From NCBI RefSeq assembly GCF_905220415.1, contig NC_059554.1:8023001-8087000 (forward strand): a stretch of DNA of 64,000 nt, written 5' to 3'. The position numbers were made by a program, and so were the translations under genes. Origin of the DNA: Colias croceus (taxonomy: Eukaryota; Arthropoda; Insecta; Lepidoptera; Pieridae). Below, piece by piece: positions 48,863 to 59,500 of the stretch; position 1 is the stretch's first letter, and each line of letters opens with the position of its first letter. Below the pieces are notes generated by a model. That model was not told where the DNA came from, searched no databases, and was given only the letters and a program-made list of their open reading frames with translations.

Positions 48863-49600
48863 GTGACACGGCAACCAGTGCGTGTAATATTACAACAAAT
48901 ACACTATGATATTTGTATGGTTTAGTCAATATGAACCAAAGTTTGGTCGAAAATTGGTTGTCGAATGACTATAAAACTCATTAGAAGATAATATAAAGTC
49001 AAATTGGAATTAATTTTTGGCACAATACTTTGCTTGATTAAAGAAAATTTCTGTAGACTCAACAATTATTAAAATTTAATGGATCAATTAATAATAGTAA
49101 CAATCCTGTAAAATTTACGTTTTTTTAAACTATTGCTCTAATGTAAATTAAACAGCAAATAATGAAGTCTCAAAACCTACCTATGTAACTTTAGGATAAG
49201 TACTTCTAAATTTTTAATAATTAATTAGTCATTGTTACTTTTAATCGAAATATTTTTAAGTGACTAAGCATTTTTATGTAGAATATGACAAATATTATTT
49301 ATTTGTGCCCAATTTTCGTAAAGAATACAACGAAATTGTGTTGATATTTATATACTTTATTATTTATACAGCTATTGTGATAATCGATCGCTAGATAGAG
49401 ATTTTAACGCGTTGTAAATTGAATATTTTAGAAAATAAAATATCATTATGAAAAATTTGTTATGTCTGACATAATAATTACTTTTGAAAAATCGATTCCG
49501 TTTATTTACTTGGAGATTATAATACAAATAATTTTCACAATAACATTGTTTTACTTGGTGAAATCGTTTTATGATATAATTAGTCCCAATCCAAATTAAA

Positions 49601-49783
49601 ATGAAGAAAGTAAAATTAAAGGATAACAATAAATTCGAGTGTGGAACTTGCTTTAAAAACTTCATCCAACGCTTGTTGTTAGCAATCGTACTATATTATA
49701 TTATTTGGATGTCAATTGCATTCTTGTATTATGTTGCCTGCGTTTTTCGAGACCTTCTCGAATGTACGATATGCAAGAAATAA
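49601..49783 (+). CDS. Possible small membrane protein (60 codons)
   Basis: The ORF reads a basic N-terminus (MKKVKLKDNNKFECG), one strongly hydrophobic segment of about 25 residues (LLLAIVLYYIIWMSIAFLYY) and a short tail with a C-x2-C motif (ECTICKK). AATAAA overlaps the stop codon region (49780-49785). There is an A at -3. It lies between two convergent genes, on the ZC2HC1 strand. I recognise no family, and an ORF of this length can arise by chance in AT-rich DNA. Confidence 0.3.
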   Translation: MKKVKLKDNNKFECGTCFKNFIQRLLLAIVLYYIIWMSIAFLYYVACVFRDLLECTICKK

Positions 49784-50494
49784 ATTTTATTTCATAAGGG
49801 AATTGAGTCATTCAACATTTTTCTGTGTTGTAATTGAATCTCTACCAAATTTATATTAACTCGTACTTTTTCACAAAATAACTGGCATAATGTCATGTAA
49901 AATAACCCATTTTATACGCTATCCTAATGGTTGTTAATTAATAAATAGAACAAATAAAAAAACTGTAACGCTTCTGAAATTGTTACTTTTATCTAGGCTA
50001 AGCGGACATTCCGACTGTAATGATTCCATACTGTGGATAATCCGACAATAGGCTGTATACATATTCCTTAGAAGTGACATTAGTATAGCTTTTGGGACCT
50101 TTAAAATTGTTTAATGTTCAACTATATTTTTAAAGTTTAAGAACGATTGTACAAAATACGCTTTTAAAAATGTTAACTATGCGAATATTACAATTTTTAA
50201 ATATATGGATTTTATATTAGATTCGTTGTTTCATTTTTCCCTACACCTAACCAACTATATATTACGGTGCATTGACATCAAACAAACATACAGCTTGTTA
50301 ACGAAAAGTCTAATTCAGTGTTGAATTCAATATTTGAACATTGCAAAGAAAATTTTCGAATTCACTAAGAACAACGAATGAATGCTCTACGCCTGTTAAA
50401 AAAAGTGGGGTTGAACATTCGCTTTTTTGATGTAATTGCACAGTAATACCATAGGAATTTAGGAAATAAAACTCAGAAGTACATTGCAGACAAC

Positions 50495-50500
50495 TTTAAT
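50495..50500 (-). terminator. Candidate poly(A) signal of CD98hc
   Basis: ATTAAA on the minus strand lies about 82 nt downstream of the stop codon. No AATAAA was seen nearer on that strand. Weak support. Confidence 0.35.
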
Positions 50501-50581
50501 CACGTTCAAATAAAAAAGAAATGCAAATCATTCAACCGCAATATAGAGCGGCAAAGCGTCTTCTAACTCTTTTCTTCTCTT

Positions 50582-53500
50582 CTAATGTTCTGCCGTAGTC
50601 TGTGGCACGTACGAGAAGATGATTGTAGACTTCTCTGGTATTAGAACGTCGCCTGTGGGCACTATTTCAGCATTGTTGTAGCTGTAACAAAGATATAGAT
50701 TAAAAAATTGAAATTGACGAGCATAACTATTTTATAGAATAAATGGAAAAATACGACTATATTTTGTGTCCTTTAAAATTACATTATAAAAAGGCATGTG
50801 TAGGCAGATATTGATTACCATAAGAGGAGTATTTATAGCTAAATCATAATATTATAGTTGATGAGTCTAAATTTTTTTGTGAATATGTGGATATGTTTTT
50901 CAAGGAAAGTCGGCAATTTTATTCTAGGAGGTAGCAACGTTGACAAGTGAGCATTTTAGTATAGTTGGTTCTTTGATATGCTGTTCCTCTTGCTATTTCG
51001 GTTACAGTCCGGGCTGTCTGGCTGGCCGCAGTGGTTGCGTTTATTAGTGCGCATCTTATCTGCACAGGAAAATATCCTTAATTTAAAGTCATTTTTTAAC
51101 GCGTAATTTTTAATCGTTTGCCTTTAGATAGATCCATTAGACATACATTTTTTATTGCAAGACGTTTTGTTCGTTGTTAAATAGGTGCCAGACGCAATTT
51201 TTATTTCAAAATAATTAAAATATCATCGAAATAAGTGAAATTCCATCAACATGAGTCCCAGTGAAGGATAAGTAATCACTGTGTTACTTATACTATATAT
51301 AATATTCATTTTACTATTTACCGTTTTTTTGCAACAATCTACCATATCGCCTCCTTTTTCCCAACGAACCTCAAATAGGACGTTAATGTAAACTTGATAA
51401 AAACCAAATATCATCAAGAAATTAAAGACTTTTTAACGGATTTTAAACGCGATTTATTCATTGTATTATTTTCTCAAGTCTTTAATTTCAAAATGTATAA
51501 TACTCGCGTAAAATCAAACACTAGAAAATACAAATATCATCAAATTCATATTTATACCCAAAAGTGTAATAAATATGAAACCATCTATTAAAAATATTAG
51601 TTTACTAATTATTCAATATAAGTATTAAAAAAGGATAATATAATATAAATATTAAAGTTATTACTTACCTTTTAAGCGGAATCATGTTGATGTAATTTCA
51701 CTTATTTCGATGACATTTTAGTTATTTTGAAATAAAAATTGCGTATGGCACCTATTTTACAACGAAAAAAACGTCTTGCAATAAAAAAATTATATCTGAT
51801 GGATCTATCTAAAGGCAAACGATTAAAAATTACGCGTTAAAAAATGACTTTAAATTAAGGATATTTTCCTGTGCAGATAAGATGCGCACTAATAAACGCA
51901 ACCACTGCGGCCAGCCAGACAGCCCGGACTCTAACCGAAATAGCAAGAGAAACAGTATATCAAAAACCCAACTATACTAAAATGACTTTTTTTTAAACGT
52001 TGGTAGCTCCCGTACTATTTGTTTCTCCACACAAACAATAAGAAAAATGAAGTAAAACTTTCGACTAAAAAAAGGCAAATTCATTATCATAATATATCAA
52101 AATGTATTAATTAGCACAGTCTTTAATAAAGAAGTAAATAAGAATAAACACACATACCCCGAAGCCTCTTTAGTACCAGGCGACAATAAATGCACAGAGA
52201 GTTGTTCGGGCAGCGACGCGAGCGAGGTGAGGTTTGCACGCGCCGACACGCCCGCGTTGTGCACCGACACGTAGCCCGTGTGACCCGCCTTCCATCTGTA
52301 ACATAAAAGTGTATTTATGAGTTTAGATTTTGTCTATTTATGTCTTATGTTAAATTGATATGGTTCGAGAATTGACAAACATATAATACTCGAAGGACCA
52401 TTTTTTCAAGCAAATCAATTTTCGTAAGAAAATGTTTCCAATAGATTTCCTTTGTACGGAAAATGTTATTTTTAAAGTTAAATTTCTAAAGGGAAAACTA
52501 TTAAGTTATTTTACTGAAAAATTGGAAATCATTTATAATTCTGCATTAAAGACTAATTCATTAAAATTCAATTAATTTTTGCTATCAGCAAAAGAAAAAG
52601 CACACAATAATATAGTTATTAAACATAGAAATAATAAAACAAAACTACAAACCTAGCACACGCGAGCACTTCGCCCGTGTTGTTGTGCGTGGGCGCCGCT
52701 TCGATCACGTAGCGGCCGTGCTCTATGCTCGCGTCACCGCGTAGTGTGCTCAACTGGGATAGTAACTCCGCCTGGTGGACGACAATATAATAATTATATT
52801 TTATTCTAGTACTATAAATACGGTTTATGAGGTGAGGAATTTTGGTTAATTAAGAATAAAGACAGCCTACAACTAAATGGCAGGATATAAGTGCAATTGA
52901 CATTAAGTTACCCAATTGATAGGTCTGAAATAAGATAGGTTTACGGCACGTACATAAACGTGCGCAAATTTAACAAACAGTCTCACAAACTAAGCAATTT
53001 TAATGAATTTCTTTGTAATCGGGGTGTTTGTCTTCTAAATTTAAAGATATTAGCACTCACAGCAGTAGAATTGAATTCCGGTGCGGTGAGCTGTTCCAAC
53101 GACAGCACAGGTGCAGCTGGGAGCAGCATGCTGAAAGCGGCCAGCTCTAGACTTGGTTCTTCTGATGTTAGCTATAAAGACACACATAGAAGCATTATAA
53201 TTTTAATTCTACATGATCTTGATCAGCTATAGTTTGGTTTGAAAGTCTCCTATGAGAGTTAAGGTAACCTGGAAGTTTTCGGCCAATATTCTATAAGATC
53301 TTACTGAAATATCCAGCACTGTACCATTATTATTGAGAAAAAAAATGCAGCTCCCTTACTAGCAATATTTTTCTCCTAAAAACCATCACTGTAGTGTATC
53401 TATGAAATAGATATATACATTGTCTCACATATCCCAGTGGTGGGGTTAGATGGCCGATCCCGGATTGGAATGGACGAGCGCCCGTACTATTGAGTGTAGG

Positions 53501-56500
53501 AGTGAGCCAGTGCCATTCTACATATATACGTACTGTAACTACAGTACAACCAAGCACCACCCTTTATTAAAACGGTATCGTACCTGTACGAGTGGCCACC
53601 TCGGCAAGCGTTCCCTCAACTGTGCTGCAGCTGTAGCAGCAGGTTCCACGGGTATTGGCGCGGAAGCGGCCGGCCGCAGTGAGCTCGTGTTGCGGGCTAG
53701 TAGGTACAGCTCCGGGCGACCGCCAGCTTCCGCGATTGTGAATACTGACTCATCTGCAAGTGATAACAGAAGTTAAGAAATTATACACACAAATAACTTT
53801 GACGTGCCAATAGCTCTCACAATCGTGAAATTAAAAAAATAAGCTAGTCTCTCTATCGTAAATGATCAATTGAAATAAACGAATCAAGTAGCAGTATTGT
53901 TCAAAGTCTATAATATTGCTCATTAGAAAACTCTGCCTAATACACGCGTAGGCAGAGTTTTACTGGAGACAATTTTTTAAGCGTCATTGAGTGAGTTTAT
54001 TTGTTAATAATTGTACGTGTTATGTAGGGTTATACAAAGTTTTTTGAATTTATTTCACGAATGCTGCGTGTGGTCTGCGGCCGGCTGTGTGCCTAGTGCA
54101 GTGTGCAGTGTAGCGTGTCAGTCACCTGCGGCGAGGCCCCGCACGAGGTGCGCCCAGTGCGCCAGCAGCTCGTCGAGCGCGGGCTGGTCGGTGGTGTGCT
54201 TGTGGCGCCAGAACGCGTGCTGCGTGTGGTCTGCGGCCGGCTGTGTGCTGTGTGCAGTGTGCAGTGTAGCGTGTCAGTCACCTGCGGCGAGGCCCCGCAC
54301 GAGGTGCGCCCAGTGCGCCAGCAGCTCGTCGAGCGCGGGCTGGTCGGTGGTGTGCTTGTGGCGCCAGAACGCGTGCTGCGTGTGGTCTGCGGCCGGCTGT
54401 GTGCTGTGTGCAGTGTGCAGTGTAGCGTGTCAGTCACCTGCGGCGAGGCCCCGCACGAGGTGCGCCCAGTGCGCCAGCAGCTCGTCGAGCGCGGGCTGGT
54501 CGGTGGTGTGCTTGTGGCGCCAGAACGCGTGCTGCGTGTGGTCTGCGGCCGGCTGTGTGCTGTGTGCAGTGTGCAGTGTAGCGTGTCAGTCACCTGCGGC
54601 GAGGCCCCGCACGAGGTGCGCCCAGTGCGCCAGCAGCTCGTCGAGCGCGGGCTGGTCGGTGGTGTGCTTGTGGCGCCAGAACGCGTGCTGCGTGTGGTCT
54701 GCGGCCGGCTGTGTGCTGTGTGCAGTGTGCAGTGTAGCGTGTCAGTCACCTGCGGCGAGGCCCCGCACGAGGTGCGCCCAGTGCGCCAGCAGCTCGTCGA
54801 GCGCGGGCTGGTCGGTGGTGTGCTTGTGGCGCCAGAACGCGTGCTGCGTGTGGTCTGCGGCCGGCTGTGTGCTGTGTGCAGTGTGCAGTGTAGCGTGTCA
54901 GTCACCTGCGGCGAGGCCCCGCACGAGGTGCGCCCAGTGCGCCAGCAGCTCGTCGAGCGCGGGCTGGTCGGTGGTGTGCTTGTGGCGCCAGAACGCGTGC
55001 TGCGTGTGGTCTGCGGCCGGCTGTGTGCTGTGTGCAGTGTGCAGTGTAGCGTGTCAGTCACCTGCGGCGAGGCCCCGCACGAGGTGCGCCCAGTGCGCCA
55101 GCAGCTCGTCGAGCGCGGGCTGGTCGGTGGTGTGCTTGTGGCGCCAGAACGCGTGCTGCGTGTGGTCTGCGGCGGGCTGGCTGCCGCTGCCCGTGTGCGG
55201 CACTTCCGGGGCCAGGGTCACGTTCACCACCAGCTCGCGGGCTTTCTGCAACCTGGAGACAGACAATTCTATTATATCAAAAGATATATCGACCTAAATA
55301 TCAATCAAAGACACCCGGACCACCTTTTTTTAATGGAGAAATCTTGCAAAGATACCCCCATCTCCAGGGCCTTTGTTATGTCGGATTCCTACCGCCTAAA
55401 ACCCCACTCCGAGAGGTAACACTCTGTAACACCCCGACATGCTGCTTAGGGCGGAACTGCGGGAACTGTTCGTACTCTAACGGACCACTTGTTCGTCATT
55501 ACGATCATAGTGTTCTGAAACTCACCTAATACCATCAGCTCCAGCTTTCATCCAGATCTTGAGCACGTCATCAAACTTGTTGACAACTGCGGGGTTGTTA
55601 AAGTTAAGCTGCGGCTGGTCGGCTCCATACAGATGCAGGTAGAACTCCTTGCGTTTTTCGCTCCAGGACCATGCCGGCTCATTTTCTGTTGATACCTAGA
55701 AATATTTTTGATATTATGAGTGATTTAATGGGAAAACAATTATTATAAGGATTCCTTGTTGATTTTTAATTTTTATTATTATCTTGTATTTTAATTACCC
55801 AAGCATTAGGTGGTTTTGGTGTACCACTAGGCTCATCCGCATCATATTCCTTGCTTGACTGCCAAATGAAGTAGTCCTTGTATTCTTCTGAACGGTTCTC
55901 GCTCAGTTGGAACCATTTATGCGATAGGGGCACGAAGTTTGCTGTCAGGTCCACTATCACTCTGAAAATAAATTTGCTGATTAAATATATGTTTCAGGAT
56001 TCAATTCCTGCCAAATTTCACTATTTCTGTGTCAAGTTTATTTATACTATCTGTACATTATAGATGTATCCGTCCGTATGATCGTGTATCACACCAAATC
56101 TAAAAAATGGCTAATAACGACACTAAACATTCTTAAATACAAAATCACATGTGACTATAATACAATTTTACTCACTTAACGCCATAAGACTTGGCCTTGG
56201 CCACGAAGTCTTTAAACTGCTTCAAACAGCTGGCATTTTCATTATCCAGTACTTCATACGCATCCTTACAGGAGGATGCGAACACTCCGGCCACTTGCGC
56301 GTCTTTGAGCAGCTCCAGGTTTGGCTCTATTGTGGTATAGTCCTCTACTGATGAAACGTCTACTATCGGGCCTTTTTCGTACCTATACATATAAAATCAT
56401 GAGCAAATTGCTATTCCTCACAAGAGAATGAACGCAAAAATTATTAAGTAGAACTTAGTCAAAAATTAGAGCCAAGTGATAGACAAATTCGTTGTGTTGT

Positions 56501-59500
56501 TGTTATTGAAAGTCACAGTGGATAATAACTACAATTTTTTAATTTATGATGAAGAGTCAATTATTTTCCGGGAATGGATTGAATATTGCTGATCTAAGTT
56601 ATTATTTATTTATAGGCAGTACCTATTATTTTGTGAAAATGATCGAAATAAAATATCCAACGTGATATTGACTAACCATTTGACAATTACTTCAGCCAGC
56701 AGGCACAGGAGTAAGGCATACCACATCATAACATCTTACACCACTATTCATTTAAACATTATTTTGCCATCAATTCTTTTTCACTTCAAACAATATTCTT
56801 CGACCAGATTGGAATCTAGCAAGAACATTTACTACATATAAAGTGATTTCGTTTATGCAATTATGGTATTAAAATAGTCTAAAAGGGATCAAGTAAAAAG
56901 GTAGATATTATATTACATGATGTAGCAGTGTAGTAGAAAAATACCCACGTCAGAAATTCATAACTTCTACGTGTGTTTTCCATTTATATCTGTAAAGATG
57001 GTCTTCTGAACTAATGTTATAGACTATGGATGTGAAATAGGAAGAAATTTTTTATGTTCTAGTCTGAATCTAATTTCTATCAAACATTCCTCTACTGACC
57101 AAGTCCTTGGCGGCGGCGGTGCACACTTGGGCGCCTGTACAATGATCGCGATAGCTCCGGCCAGCATGCACAGCCACATGGCCCAGAACAGTATGAACAT
57201 GAACCAACGCAGGCGGATCCAGAACGGGTCCTCTGCGTACTTCATCAGCTCCTCCTTGGTCAGCCCGGTGAATTGCTGCACAAATTAAATGTGGCTGATG
57301 TATTTGCTGTTCGTTTATTGTAACGAGATGTGCTATATCGACGATGGCAGATATTGAAGTGAGAAGGGGACAATTATGTTAAATTAAGCAAGGTTTTTCT
57401 TTGATGATAGCATATACGAATTAACCCAGATAATGTCTAACTAAAAGTTCAGTTTCATGAGCATCTGTCTGATAGTGACGTCATACCAATGAATGAATTG
57501 CATCGCTAATCACAACGCGCCAGTTCGCGAACAGATATCACCAGACCAAAGGTCAGCTCAACTGATTGGATAGGTTTGTAAATAATTGGGACTTAATATT
57601 GATTTAACACATGGCTGCATCCGAGTTTAACGTACTTTATCTTGTGTAGAGCAAACAATCATTTATTACTTAATCTTATGTTTAATTTCAATTTACTTAA
57701 TTTCCTTATTAATAAATATTATTTGAATTTACGAAAAATATAAGATAATAATTGTAAAATGTCAATATTTCACATGAATAATAACATTTGACATTATCTG
57801 ATGTGCTATTGCCAATTTTTTTATCATTATTTACTGAATACCTATATAGAGTATTATACATGTGTATATACTCTTTACATTACACTACGGCACTTTAATT
57901 TATTTATGCCCGGTTCCTATATTTGAAAAACGATCCGTTTTAGTTACGAATAGTAGTATAATTAACCAAGCGTAAGCGAAAATCGTTCCTATAAAAAACG
58001 TCTCGTCAAGCAACTTACCGACGGCTTCCTACTAACGGATGGGAGGGTTACTATCACAGAACAGTAAAAACAAATAGAAGTGCTATAATGTCATAATTAG
58101 TATGAAAACCAGTGTCGCCAAACACACACATTTAAACCGATAGTTATACAGTACACTACAAGTAAACTATGCCTTTGATTGGACAGCTTAATTTGAGTAA
58201 AAACTGACTTAGGTTATAAATTCAGCATTTCAATATGTACCCTAACGCACCCTGTTACGGTTTATTTTAATATAACATCCCTATGCATATTAGCTGTTTT
58301 GTTTCTCTTTGCTCCGAAATTCCAAATTCGAAAAACATTCAGCTACTCCACAACAGAGGGCGTTAGTTTTCGATAGATATAACTTTGAACCTCAACACAT
58401 AGAAATAAGGTTGAAATTTGTGTCACTCTACATTAATGACATTGACTTGATATTAATCTGATGCTATGCTCTAAGGGATGTCAACCTTGTTATCGATAAT
58501 TCACAAATAAATATTTTTTGGTGCATTTTTTTTTCTTTCTATTATATGAGTATAGTACAATGTGCCACATTTTGGAGTATGTTTATTACTACTAAGTATG
58601 TCTTTTCATATTATTATTATTAAATAAAAAACGGAATAGAATAGAATAAATCTATATTTACAAAATACAAACAGAACTTATGCATAGCTTAAATCTTGGA
58701 ACTGCCGTAGATTTGATGTATCGGCGGCCTTTGTTAGACTTCTTAGCGCTGTTCGGCATCCAGTTAACTCGTCACGTTGCATTTATCCATTTCTCTTTTA
58801 AATTAGCCTCTTTGGGAAATCTATAAATAAATTGGATAAATGAAAGCTAAGGAAAATAAAATAAAATTTAATACATATTTATAATGTTTGTCTTTTCTAA
58901 AGTATCGATACTGTCGATATAAGCTACAACCATCACTAAACCGACATTCGTTTGTTTATTGCAATAATATTCCAGAAAGTCTTGTTTGCTGTTCAATCTA
59001 TATTAGTACTAATTTCTTATGGATTAAGGTTCATTTTGACTTAATATTTTTATAAATTTTTGACAAATTACGACAAGCGAAGTTATAACATAAAATATAT
59101 TTAAAATAAATTAAAATAAGACTTACCGATGGTATGAAATGCCTCCATTGCTGATATTATTTCGTCTGCTATCATTTTTCCACTCTAATACCGAACAACA
59201 CGCCCTAATTAATGAATAAATATGGAAAAAAGGTTTGACAGCTGACAACCGACTCGAATATTTTTCTGCGCACAACTGAGACCAAGTAAGGTGATCTTAT
59301 CTTACTAGTGACACGTGGGCCACGCCCACATCGCACTTCTATTTAGTTTTTACTGTTCTGTGGTTACTATTAACGAACGGTAAGCATATTGTATGGAGAA
59401 GACAGTTTATCGCGTTCCTATAAATATTTGTAACGTCATTATGCTGTCAAAGTTACTATTCGTATAGCATTTTGTTTACCCGTCGATTTCGGGCGGTTAA

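Noticed and set aside
48493..48929. Minus-strand ORFs with a TASQVLY repeat
   Set aside because: Antisense to the last ZC2HC1 exon and the 21-bp tandem repeat behind it.
54011..55419. Long ORFs of 428 and 438 codons on the plus strand and 322 codons on the minus strand
   Set aside because: They run through the 156-bp tandem array; a repeat length divisible by three without stops gives such ORFs automatically. The genuine coding frame is the minus-strand CD98hc exon 55062-55252.
56151..56351. Plus-strand ORF of 66 codons
   Set aside because: Antisense of the CD98hc exon 56176-56382.
59127..59163. ATG exon (MEAFHTI) with a good donor, first considered as an alternative CD98hc start
   Set aside because: Its phase does not match the CD98hc exon at 57275. 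In the neighbouring frame it reads as THAP sequence that splices into 58820, and it lies inside the P-like element.
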